Assembly (NCBI GenBank): GCA_963725085.1
Contig: CAVRXM010000001.1
Location: 1,054,001 to 1,118,000 of the forward strand
Length of the DNA stretch: 64,000 nucleotides
Direction of reading: 5' to 3'
Origin: VRUE01 sp963725085
GTDB lineage: Bacteria > Actinomycetota > Thermoleophilia > Solirubrobacterales > 70-9
Part shown: piece by piece, positions 40,780 to 48,553 of the stretch
Layout: every line of letters begins with the position of its first letter
How positions within the stretch are numbered: the stretch's first letter is position 1
Translations under genes and position numbers: made by a program
The notes under the pieces: generated by a model
Databases searched by the model: none
The model's input: only the letters and a program-made list of their open reading frames with translations
Told to the model about the DNA's origin: nothing

Positions 40780-41774
40780 CCGAGGCCGACCTGACGGCGG
40801 TCATCCTCTGGATCGGCGCGACCCTCTACGCGATCTTCGGCGGCGCCGACTTCGGCGGCGGGCTCTGGGACCTGATCGCCGGCGACGCCGAGAAGGGGGA
40901 GCGCCCACGGGCCCGGATCCAGCGCTCGCTGACTCCGGTCTGGGAGGCCAACCACGTCTGGCTGATCTTCATCCTCGTCGTCCTCTGGACGGCATTCCCG
41001 GAGGCGTTCGGGGCGATCATGTCGACGCTCTATGTGCCGCTCGCGCTGGCCGCGCTCGGGATCGTCCTGCGCGGCTCGGGCTTCGCCTTCCGCAAGTCGA
41101 TCCGCCGCCTCGAGCTGCGGCGGGCGATGGGCGCGACCTTCGCGATCTCCTCGGTCCTGACCCCGTTCTTCATGGGCACGGTCGTCGGCGCCGTCGCTTC
41201 CGGCAACGTCCCCTCAGGCGGGAACGGTGACGCCTTCTCGAGCTGGCTCGAGCCGCTGCCGCTGCTGACCGGCGCCCTCTTCGTCGCGACCGGGGCCTAC
41301 GTCGCCGCGGTCTTCCTCGTCGCCGACTCGCGCGGCGCCGGCGACGCCGAGATGGAGGAGTACTTCGCCCGGCGCGCGATCTGGGCCGGGGCGGTGGCGG
41401 GGGCGCTCGCGGTCGTCGGGCTCGTCCTCCTGCACTCCGAAGCGCACTACGCCTATGACCGGCTGACGGCGGAGGGGCTGCCGCTGGTGATCGTCTCGGC
41501 CCTCTGCGGGCTCGCGGTCCTCGGCCAGCTGCTGCTCGGGCGGCGGCGGGGTATGCGGCCGCTCGCGATCGGCGCCGTCGTCGCGGTGATCTGGGGCTGG
41601 GGCGTCGCCCAGTTCCCCTACCTGCTGCCGACCTCGCTGAAGATCAGCCAGTCGGCGGCGCCGGGGCCGACGCTCGACTCGGTCCTGATCGTCTTCTGCG
41701 TCGCCGCGGTCATCGTGCTGCCCTCGCTCGGCCTCCTCTACTGGCTCTCACAGAGGGAACTGCTCGATGAGTGA
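40776..41774 (+). CDS. cydB: Cytochrome bd oxidase subunit II
   Basis: 332 residues with eight or nine membrane helices. IFGGADFGGGLWDLIAG with the later PVWEANHVWLIFILVVLWTAFP are the CydB signatures, followed by GSGFAFRKS. It forms the oxidase with CydA. No cydCD transporter genes (needed for assembly) are in the window. Its end overlaps the HAD gene by 8 nt. Confidence 0.94.
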   Translation: MTEADLTAVILWIGATLYAIFGGADFGGGLWDLIAGDAEKGERPRARIQRSLTPVWEANHVWLIFILVVLWTAFPEAFGAIMSTLYVPLALAALGIVLRGSGFAFRKSIRRLELRRAMGATFAISSVLTPFFMGTVVGAVASGNVPSGGNGDAFSSWLEPLPLLTGALFVATGAYVAAVFLVADSRGAGDAEMEEYFARRAIWAGAVAGALAVVGLVLLHSEAHYAYDRLTAEGLPLVIVSALCGLAVLGQLLLGRRRGMRPLAIGAVVAVIWGWGVAQFPYLLPTSLKISQSAAPGPTLDSVLIVFCVAAVIVLPSLGLLYWLSQRELLDE

Positions 41775-42438
41775 GGCGCACGCCGTCCTCTTCGACATCG
41801 ACGGGACGCTGCTCGTCACCGGCGGCGCCGGCGGCGTCGCCTGGCAGCGGGCATTCGAGCAGCTGCACGGGATCGACGCCGACGTCGCCGAGCGCACCGA
41901 CGCCGGCATGACCGACCCCGAGATCGCGGCGATCATCTTCCGCGAGGTGCTCGGGCGCGAGGGCGACCAGTCCGAACGGGCGAGGGTGATGGCCGCCTAC
42001 CTCCGCCACCTGCCCGACGCGGTTGCCGAGTCCGAGGGCTACCGGCTGATGCCGGGGGTCGAGGATGTGCTGGACCGGCTGATCGACGCCGGGATGCTGC
42101 TCGGCCTCGTCACCGGCAACATCGAGGCCGCGGCCCACGTCAAGCTCGCCCGCGGCAACCTCAACCGCTTCTTCAGCTTCGGCGGCTACGGGTCCGACTC
42201 GGCCGACCGGACCGAGGTGACGAAGGCGGCCCTGCGCCGCGGCGAGCTCGTCTCCGGCGGCACGCTCGGCGACGGCGGCTGCTTCTCGGTCGGCGACACC
42301 CCGCGCGACGTCAGGGCCGGCCACGGCGCCGGGATCAGGGTGGTGGCCGTCGCCACCGGCAAATACAGCGTCGAGGAGCTCCGCGACTCGGGCGCCGACT
42401 GGGCGATCGCGACCCTCGAGGACGGCCTCCCCGCCTAG
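41767..42438 (+). CDS. HAD-superfamily phosphatase
   Basis: 223 residues. Motif I FDIDGTLLVTGG (nucleophile Asp), motif II LVTGNIEAAA, a conserved Lys near KAALRRGEL, motif IV VGDTPRDVRAGHGAGI. The cap-1 helical insert resembles phosphoglycolate phosphatase (Gph). Placement at the end of the tkt-tal-pgi-cyd run suggests repair of a metabolite by-product or sugar-phosphate turnover; this is inference. Confidence 0.85.
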   Translation: MSEAHAVLFDIDGTLLVTGGAGGVAWQRAFEQLHGIDADVAERTDAGMTDPEIAAIIFREVLGREGDQSERARVMAAYLRHLPDAVAESEGYRLMPGVEDVLDRLIDAGMLLGLVTGNIEAAAHVKLARGNLNRFFSFGGYGSDSADRTEVTKAALRRGELVSGGTLGDGGCFSVGDTPRDVRAGHGAGIRVVAVATGKYSVEELRDSGADWAIATLEDGLPA

Positions 42439-42456
42439 CGCCGGACCCGAAGTAGC

Positions 42457-42506
42457 GACGTGCCGTGGGTTAGCCGCCCATATGGGCGGCTAACCCACGG
42501 CACGTC
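42457..42506. terminator. 50-bp perfect palindrome between convergent genes
   Basis: Arms of 25 bp (GACGTGCCGTGGGTTAGCCG... and its exact complement) meet at CAT|ATG with no mismatch and no required loop. It lies 18 nt after the HAD stop and 16 nt before the end of the cyclopropane synthase gene, so it could end transcription from both sides. No T-run flanks it, and the length is unusual for a terminator. Confidence 0.65.
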
Positions 42507-42522
42507 CCTTGCGGCAGGGGGC

Positions 42523-43728
42523 CTAGACCAGCTCGCAGCGCGCCTGGTAGATGTTGGTGAAGCCGGACTCGAACCCGTTGCGGGCGGCGCGGAGGTAGAG
42601 GCGCCAGACGCGGACCCGTTCGGGGCCGGCGAGGCGGACCGCGTCGTCGAGGTTCTCGTCGAGGCGGCGGGCCCAGTGGCGAAGCGTCTCCGCGTAGTCG
42701 GAGGCGAAGCCCTCGACGTGGTGGACGACGAAGCCGGCGCGTTCGAGCGCCAGCAGGTTGCGGGAGAGGTGGAGGGGGGCGGCGTCGGGGAAGACGTAGC
42801 GCTCCGAGAACGGCCCGGCCTCGGCGTCGGTGTGGCGGAGGCGGGTGATCCCGTGGTTCAGCAGCCGGCCGCCGGGCTCGAGCAGCCCGGCGAGGGTGCG
42901 GGCGTAGACGTCGATCTGGGAGCCGCCGACGTGCTCGACCATCCCGATGCTGGCGATCGCGTCGAACTTCTCCCCGCGCAGGTCGCGGTAGTCCATCACC
43001 CTGATCTCGACCCGGTCGGCGACCCCCGCGGCCTCGGCCCGCTGCCGTGCTTTCTCGGCCTGGGGCGGGGAGAGGGTGATGCCGACGACGTTGGCCCCGT
43101 GCCGGGTCGCCGCCCAGAGCGGGAAGCTGCCCCAGCCGCAGCCGACGTCGAGGACCCGCTCGCCCTCGCGCAGCGCCAGCTTGCGGCAGACCATCTCGAG
43201 CTTCTCCTCCTGCGCCTGCTCGAGCGTTTCGGCCCCGAGCGAGAAGATCGCGCAGGAGTAGGTCATCGAGTCGTCGAGGAAGAGCGAGAAGAACTCGTTC
43301 GAGACGTCGTAGTGGTGGCGGACGGCGCGCTCGTCGCGCTCCTTGCTGTGGCGGCGCCCGCTCGGGCGCAGCTCGGCCGCGGGCCGCCGCGGCGGCCGTG
43401 TCAGCCCCGTCGCCCGCACCGCCCCCAGCAGCAGCGCCCGCTTGTCGGCGCCGTCGAGCGGCGGCGGCTGCCAGCTGTTCAGCAGCTCGATCACCGCGTC
43501 CATGTCGTCGACCTCGATCTCGCCGCTGACGTAGGCGCGGCCGAGCCCGAGCTGCCCGGGGGCCATCAGCGCGTGGGCGGCGGCGCGCGGCGAGCGGACG
43601 AAGAAGGTCGGCCCGGAGCCGTTGGTGGCGCTGAGCCGGGTGCCGTCCCAGAACTCGACCGTGAACGGCCGCTCGGGCAGCCGGGCCTCGATCTCCCTGC
43701 GCAGTTTTGCTGTGTCGGCGAACGGCAT
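42523..43728 (-). CDS. cfa: Cyclopropane-fatty-acyl-phospholipid synthase
   Basis: 401 residues. MTYSCAIFSLGAETLEQAQE (CFA signature YSCAxF), the SAM loop VLDVGCGWGSFPLWAA, GITLSPPQAEKARQRA, MDYRDL and SIGMVEHVG. It methylenates double bonds of membrane lipids. The partner gene across the 63-nt gap is a desaturase that makes those double bonds, so the pair likely tunes membrane fluidity. TAGGCT lies 9 nt before ATG. Confidence 0.9.
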   Translation of the reverse strand: MPFADTAKLRREIEARLPERPFTVEFWDGTRLSATNGSGPTFFVRSPRAAAHALMAPGQLGLGRAYVSGEIEVDDMDAVIELLNSWQPPPLDGADKRALLLGAVRATGLTRPPRRPAAELRPSGRRHSKERDERAVRHHYDVSNEFFSLFLDDSMTYSCAIFSLGAETLEQAQEEKLEMVCRKLALREGERVLDVGCGWGSFPLWAATRHGANVVGITLSPPQAEKARQRAEAAGVADRVEIRVMDYRDLRGEKFDAIASIGMVEHVGGSQIDVYARTLAGLLEPGGRLLNHGITRLRHTDAEAGPFSERYVFPDAAPLHLSRNLLALERAGFVVHHVEGFASDYAETLRHWARRLDENLDDAVRLAGPERVRVWRLYLRAARNGFESGFTNIYQARCELV

Positions 43729-43753
43729 GTTCCCCCGAGCCTAACCAGCCTGT

Positions 43754-43783
43754 TTGCCTCGCGACAGTCACGCAGCCTATGAT
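43754..43783 (+). promoter_or_regulatory. Promoter of the desaturase gene
   Basis: TTGCCT (43754-43759), 18-bp spacer, TATGAT (43778-43783). The GTG start is 8 nt after the -10 box and no Shine-Dalgarno sequence is present, so the mRNA is probably leaderless. The opposite-strand TAGGCT (43738-43743) serves cfa. Confidence 0.5.
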
Positions 43784-43791
43784 CGAAGCTC

Positions 43792-44721
43792 GTGTCAGGC
43801 AACGGCCCGCGCCCAACCGACATCCAGCCGGTCGAGAATGAGACCCGCGACCGGATCATCACCGGCCTCGTCACCCTGGTCCCGTTCGTCGCGATCGGCC
43901 TTGCCGGCTGGCAGGTCTGGGGTGAGGCTCTGCACTGGAGCGACGTCTTCCTCTTCGTCGGGATGTACCTGCTGACAGGCCTCGGGATCACGGTCGGCTT
44001 CCACCGCCACCTCACCCACCGCAGCTTCAAGGCCAAGACCTGGCTGCATGGCCTGCTGGCGATCCTCGGCTCGGCCGCGATCGAGGGGCCGGTGATCTCG
44101 TGGGTCGCCGACCACCGCAAGCACCACACCTTCTCCGACGAAGAGGGGGATCCGCACAGCCCCCACGTCGACCACGGTCACGGCTTCAGCGGCGCGATGC
44201 GCGGCCTGTTCCACGCCCACATGGGCTGGCTCTTCATCCACACCCAGCGCGGCAACAAGGAGCGCTTCGCGCCCGATCTGCTCAAGGACCCGGTGATCAG
44301 ATACGTCGATCGCACCTTCCTGCTCTGGGCGATCCTCGGCCTGTTCATCCCGTTCGCCCTCGGCTGGGCGATCGGCGGGACGCTGTTCGCGGCGGTCACC
44401 GGCCTGCTCTGGGGCGGCCTGGTCCGGGTCTTCGTCCTCCACCACTTCACCTACAGCATCAACTCGCTCTGCCACGTCTTCGGCAGGCAGGACTTCGAGA
44501 CGACGGATGAGTCCCGCAACCTCGCGCTGATCGCGATCCCGACCCTCGGCGAGGCATGCCACAACAGCCACCACGCGTTCCCGACCTCGGCGACCCACGG
44601 GCTCGGTCGTTGGCAGCTCGACGTCTCGGCCCTGGTCATCGACGGGCTCGAGAAGGTCGGGCTCGTCTGGGACGTCGTCCGCATCTCACCGGAGCGGATG
44701 GCCACCAAGGCCACCGCCTGA
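43792..44721 (+). CDS. Acyl-CoA/acyl-lipid delta-9 fatty acid desaturase
   Basis: 309 residues from GTG 43792. The three His boxes are GFHRHLTHRSF (HxxxxH), ADHRKHHTF (HxxHH) and CHNSHHAFP (HxxHH), with four membrane helices in between, as in stearoyl-CoA-type di-iron desaturases. The GD(P)HSPHVDHGHGF insert is typical. It needs a ferredoxin or similar donor. Functionally paired with the divergent cfa gene. Confidence 0.9.
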   Translation: MSGNGPRPTDIQPVENETRDRIITGLVTLVPFVAIGLAGWQVWGEALHWSDVFLFVGMYLLTGLGITVGFHRHLTHRSFKAKTWLHGLLAILGSAAIEGPVISWVADHRKHHTFSDEEGDPHSPHVDHGHGFSGAMRGLFHAHMGWLFIHTQRGNKERFAPDLLKDPVIRYVDRTFLLWAILGLFIPFALGWAIGGTLFAAVTGLLWGGLVRVFVLHHFTYSINSLCHVFGRQDFETTDESRNLALIAIPTLGEACHNSHHAFPTSATHGLGRWQLDVSALVIDGLEKVGLVWDVVRISPERMATKATA

Positions 44722-44731
44722 CGCCCGCCCC

Positions 44732-47131
44732 TTAGGGGATTTCCGGCGCTTCGTACCAGTCGATCCAGCGGTCGCAGCCGGCGCTGAGCGGAACCGTGCG
44801 CTCCCTGGCGGCGGCGACCGCCACGAGGTTGCCGACGTGGGCGCTGCCGTCGTAGCCGGTCAGCTGCTGCAAGGTGCTCGGTTCGGCGGCGGTGACGGTG
44901 AACCGCACCGGCCCGCCCCTGCTCTCGATCCTGCCCGCGGGCCAGAACTGGCCGTCGTTGGCGAGGCTGATCGTGTTCGGGCGCTGGCCGTCGAGGGCCG
45001 GCTCGAGGGTCCGCCGGAAGCCGGGCGCCGAGAGGGTCAGCTCGAACGGCGAGAAGTACTGAAGCGAGAGCCGCCAGCGCCCGGCCGGCAGGTCGACCGT
45101 CTGCGCGGTGCGCTCGCCGGTCCGCAGCACGTCGCCGGTGCTCCAGTGGGTCTTGGCGCCATACACCGTCGCCGGGAAGACCGCCGCGCGCCCGCGGGAG
45201 GAGAGGAGGATGCGGATCTCAGGCGCCTCGCAGCCGGCGGGCGCCCCGGCGTCGGTCCCCTCGAGCAGCACCCGCCGGTCCTTCGGCGCCTCTCCCGATC
45301 GTTTCCAGAGGATGAACGAGGGGGTCGCGGCGATCCGCCGGTAGCCCGGCGGCGCCTGGCTGTTCCAGGCGGCGCGGCCGGTGACGATGTACGGGAACCG
45401 TTCGAGGGTGCCGCGGGTGAATGAGTCGAAGTCGATCGGGCTGTAGGCGTCGCCGGTGTCGAACGGCTTTTCCGGATTCGGCGAGATTGCCGGGTCGGGG
45501 AACTCGACCAGCGGCACGTGGGCGTCGGCGCCGAGCAGCTCGTAGGCGGCGTAGCGGTCCTGCCCGGCGTAAAGGACGGGCTTGCCGTGGAGGATCGGCA
45601 GGAACGAGTCGAGCTCGGAGCCGTGGCCCGGAGGCCCGACCGGGCCGTCGCGCAGGACCATGAAGCTCGAGAAGGCGGCGCCGCCGATGAATACGACCGC
45701 GAGCGCCGTCCAGGCCGCCCGACCCAGTGCGGTCGAGGTTGAGCCCACGCTCCGCCCATCACCTCGACCGCCCGCGCCGATTTCGGTCAGCAGCGGCCGG
45801 ACCGCGACCAGCATCGCCAGCGGCGCGGCGATCATCAGCGCCTTGGCCTGCGAGTAGTCGCCGGTGAACGGGAGCGAGACGAAGTAGAGGAGGGCGCAGG
45901 CGGCGAATGCGACCGGGACCGAGAGGTCGCGCCGTCGCGCCCACCAGATCGCCCCGGCGACGAGCGCGGCGCCGCCGATCGCGCCCGCCAGCCAGGTCAG
46001 GTCGGCCTCGCCGGGGGCGTCGAGGCGGTAGTCGTGGGCCCACCAGACGCCCAGCGCCTCGACCGGGGAGACCGGGCCGTAGGTGTTGCTGCCGGCGACC
46101 CGGTTGAAGCCGGCGCCGAAACCGAACGGGCCGACCAGGGTGAAGACGGCGAGGCCCCCAAGCGCCGCCAGCCCGACCAGGGTCGCGGGGCGCAGGAGGA
46201 ACCGGATCAGCGACCGCGGCGCGAGCGCCCGCCGCACCGCGGGGACGGTCAGGCTCCAGAGCGCGACGACGGCAATCGGCCAGGCAAGGCCGGCGAAGCT
46301 GTAGGCGAAGAGGACGCCGCCGGCGAGCGCGAGCCAGGGGAGCGCGTAGCGCAGGCGCGCCACGGCCCCGCGCGGCACCGGCGCAGGGTCGCGCAGTGCC
46401 AGCGCGACCGCGAGCACGAACAGCGCCTCGGCCGTCTCCTTGAAGGCGCCCTGGGCGTAGTAGGACGCCGCCAGGTAGGAGGCGGCGACGAGGACCGCGC
46501 CGAGGACTCGGCGGACGGGCCCGAGCCCGGGCAACCCCCCCAGCGCGGTCAGCGCGGTCAGAATGCCGATCGCGAGGATCTCACCGACGAACGCCTGCCC
46601 GAGCCCGATTCCCGGCACCGCCGCGACGTTGTCGGCGAGGGCGTGGGGCCCGAGCGGGTAGCCCGCTTCCGGCGCCGGGCCGAAGCCGCTGCGCAGCCAC
46701 TCCGCCCAGGCGAGATGGAGGCCGAGGTCGTTGTTGAACCCGACCCCGAGCAGGCCCCACCTGCCGCTGACCGCGAACGGGATCGAGAGGACGACGGCGG
46801 CGGCCACCACGACCAGCGCGCCCCAGAGCAGCACGTCCCGCTCGCCCTCGTCCTGCCTCCGTCGCCCGGGCGCTCCCTCGTCTTCGGTCCCGGCGGGGAG
46901 GACGACGAGAACCACCACGGCCGCCGCGATCAGCAGGACCAGCGCCAACCCCGAGGTGGTCGCGTGTCCGGGCCCGCGCGCGGGGAGGCCGGCGGCGGCG
47001 ATCAGCGCGGCGAAGCCGACCGCCGGCTCGAGCCAGGTCCAGCGTGGTCGTCCGGCGAGTGAGAGCAGGGCGCGGCCGACGAGGAGCGAGGCGGCGCAGA
47101 TCAGTGCCGCCGAGGCGTAGGTCGCGAGCAT
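44732..47131 (-). CDS. Large polytopic membrane protein, probable glycosyltransferase-like
   Basis: 799 residues. About 12-14 hydrophobic segments fill residues 1-500, and the remaining 300 form an outside beta-rich domain (VYGAKTHWSTGDVLRTGERTAQ, RFTVTAAEP). WAEWLRSGFGPAPEAGYPLGPHALA after the third or fourth helix and YYAQGAFKETAEALFVLA recall C-type (GT-C) glycosyltransferases and related actinobacterial proteins, but no DD/DE motif is certain. No named family is claimed. A TAGTTT box lies 10 nt before ATG. Confidence 0.6.
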   Translation of the reverse strand: MLATYASAALICAASLLVGRALLSLAGRPRWTWLEPAVGFAALIAAAGLPARGPGHATTSGLALVLLIAAAVVVLVVLPAGTEDEGAPGRRRQDEGERDVLLWGALVVVAAAVVLSIPFAVSGRWGLLGVGFNNDLGLHLAWAEWLRSGFGPAPEAGYPLGPHALADNVAAVPGIGLGQAFVGEILAIGILTALTALGGLPGLGPVRRVLGAVLVAASYLAASYYAQGAFKETAEALFVLAVALALRDPAPVPRGAVARLRYALPWLALAGGVLFAYSFAGLAWPIAVVALWSLTVPAVRRALAPRSLIRFLLRPATLVGLAALGGLAVFTLVGPFGFGAGFNRVAGSNTYGPVSPVEALGVWWAHDYRLDAPGEADLTWLAGAIGGAALVAGAIWWARRRDLSVPVAFAACALLYFVSLPFTGDYSQAKALMIAAPLAMLVAVRPLLTEIGAGGRGDGRSVGSTSTALGRAAWTALAVVFIGGAAFSSFMVLRDGPVGPPGHGSELDSFLPILHGKPVLYAGQDRYAAYELLGADAHVPLVEFPDPAISPNPEKPFDTGDAYSPIDFDSFTRGTLERFPYIVTGRAAWNSQAPPGYRRIAATPSFILWKRSGEAPKDRRVLLEGTDAGAPAGCEAPEIRILLSSRGRAAVFPATVYGAKTHWSTGDVLRTGERTAQTVDLPAGRWRLSLQYFSPFELTLSAPGFRRTLEPALDGQRPNTISLANDGQFWPAGRIESRGGPVRFTVTAAEPSTLQQLTGYDGSAHVGNLVAVAAARERTVPLSAGCDRWIDWYEAPEIP

Positions 47132-47164
47132 TGAGGGCGAGAAACTACCGCCTCGCGGCGGGCC

Positions 47165-47875
47165 TCAGAACTTCTCGGCGGCCGCTTCCAGCTTCTCGCG
47201 CAGGTTCTCGCCGCGGAGCGGCTCGTCGTGGCCGGTCGCGACGACGGCCGGCTCGAGTGCCGCAAGCTTGCGCACCGACTCCTTCGCCTTGGCGTGGTCC
47301 CAGGCCCAGGCGGGGTGGGGGACGCTGACCTCGCCCTCGGGCAGGGGTTTCAGACGCGTCGAGTCGACGAGGTAGACGGTGTCGCTTACCAGCGCCACCC
47401 GGTCGCTCTCGCGCCAGAGCCCGATCAGCCCCGGCGCGTGGCCGGGGAAGTGGACGACCTTGAACCCGGCGACCTCGTCGCCCTCGGAGACGGTCTCGTC
47501 GATCTTCACCGCGCCGCCGTCCCAACGCCGCAACAGGAACGGGTAGATCCAGCGCACCCACGCCACCGGCAGCTGCGCGAGGTCGAAGTAGGGGGTGACC
47601 GCGGCGTCGCTTTCGGCGTCGGCGACCTCGTCGGGGTGGCAGTGGACCGGGACGCCCATCGAGGGCGCCGCGCCGCGGTGATCGGCATGGGCGTGGGCGA
47701 GGACGACCCGCCTCAGGCCGCCGAGCCGTTCGGCCTCGGCGCGGGCAGCCTTGGCCATCGCCTTCGTCCCCGCCTCGAACATGACGTACCCGTCGCCGTC
47801 CTCGAGGAAGTAGATGTTCATCAGCTTGCGCTGATCGCCCTTCAGCAGCCAGACACCGTCGGCGACTCTCTCCAT
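47165..47875 (-). CDS. Metallo-beta-lactamase fold hydrolase (glyoxalase II-like)
   Basis: 236 residues. Zn site VLAHAHADHRGAAPSMG (HxHxDH), HFPGHAPGLIGLW, LVSDTVYLVDS and ATGHDEPL. The short C-terminus puts it with general MBL hydrolases; the substrate is unknown. TAGGCT sits 6 nt before ATG with no Shine-Dalgarno sequence. Confidence 0.82.
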   Translation of the reverse strand: MERVADGVWLLKGDQRKLMNIYFLEDGDGYVMFEAGTKAMAKAARAEAERLGGLRRVVLAHAHADHRGAAPSMGVPVHCHPDEVADAESDAAVTPYFDLAQLPVAWVRWIYPFLLRRWDGGAVKIDETVSEGDEVAGFKVVHFPGHAPGLIGLWRESDRVALVSDTVYLVDSTRLKPLPEGEVSVPHPAWAWDHAKAKESVRKLAALEPAVVATGHDEPLRGENLREKLEAAAEKF

Positions 47876-47881
47876 CGGCCC

Positions 47882-47911
47882 AGCCTACCCGGCGATCGCA
47901 GCCTCTACGCT
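47882..47911. promoter_or_regulatory. Divergent -10 boxes of the MBL and small membrane protein genes
   Basis: Minus-strand TAGGCT (47882-47887) is 6 nt before ATG 47875, and plus-strand TACGCT (47906-47911) is 6 nt before GTG 47918. Same tight layout as zwf/gnd. Confidence 0.4.
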
Positions 47912-47917
47912 GCGCTC

Positions 47918-48067
47918 GTGCCGACCCTGTGGAAATTCGGGCTGATCCTGCTCCTCGTCTGCCTCGTCGCCTCGATGGTGATCGCGATCGTCCGCCTCGC
48001 GACGACCCCGACCGAGATCCTCGGCGACGGCTTTCGCGGCCTGCCCGCCCGTCATGCCGGGCGTTAG
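47918..48067 (+). CDS. Small single-pass membrane protein
   Basis: 49 residues from GTG 47918. One hydrophobic helix (FGLILLLVCLVASMVIAIVR) is followed by ATTPTEILGDGFRGLPARH. TACGCT lies 6 nt before GTG, as in other apparent leaderless genes here. Too short for a family call. It is divergent from the MBL gene (42 nt) and 36 nt before uspA. Confidence 0.5.
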   Translation: MPTLWKFGLILLLVCLVASMVIAIVRLATTPTEILGDGFRGLPARHAGR

Positions 48068-48070
48068 TAT
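48065..48070 (+). promoter_or_regulatory. Probable -10 box of the UspA gene
   Basis: TAGTAT 33 nt before the TTG start; the leader holds a GGAGG Shine-Dalgarno sequence at 48094-48098, so unlike its neighbours this mRNA would have a leader. Confidence 0.4.
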
Positions 48071-48103
48071 CACCGCGTCCAGCGACCAGAGACGGAGGCG
48101 GGC

Positions 48104-48547
48104 TTGTTCAAACGCATCGTGGTTGGGACCGACGGATCGGACACCGCGTCACAGGCCGTGGAGAGGGCGACGGAACTGGCGAAGCTGGCCGGCGCCGAGC
48201 TCAACATCGTCAGCGCCTTCGAACCGGTGTCGAAGAACCGGCTCGCGGCGGAGCAGCGCGATGCCCCGGCTGACGTCCAGTACGAGATCAGCCCGAGCGA
48301 GGACGTAAACCTGACCCTCGAAGCGGCGGCCGCGCCGGGTCGCAAGGACGGCGTCGACGTCCACATCCACCCGGTCCAGGGCGATCCCTCCGACGCGATC
48401 CTCAACACCGCCGAGAAAATCGACGCCGACCTGGTCGTCGTCGGCAACAAAGGGATGACGGGCGCGCGCCGGTTCATCCTCGGCAGCGTCCCGAACAACA
48501 TCTCCCATCACGCTCCCTGCAGCGTGATGATCGTCCAGACGACCTAG
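48104..48547 (+). CDS. Universal stress protein (UspA family)
   Basis: 147 residues from TTG 48104 with GGAGG 5 nt upstream. FKRIVVGTDGSDTASQAVERA starts the fold, and VVVGNKGMTGARRFILGSVPNNISHHAPCSVMIV carries the ATP-binding G-2x-G-9x-G(S/T) motif (GNKGMTG, LGSVPN). ATP-binding USPs respond to starvation, hypoxia or oxidants. Confidence 0.88.
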   Translation: MFKRIVVGTDGSDTASQAVERATELAKLAGAELNIVSAFEPVSKNRLAAEQRDAPADVQYEISPSEDVNLTLEAAAAPGRKDGVDVHIHPVQGDPSDAILNTAEKIDADLVVVGNKGMTGARRFILGSVPNNISHHAPCSVMIVQTT

Positions 48548-48553
48548 CGGCGC

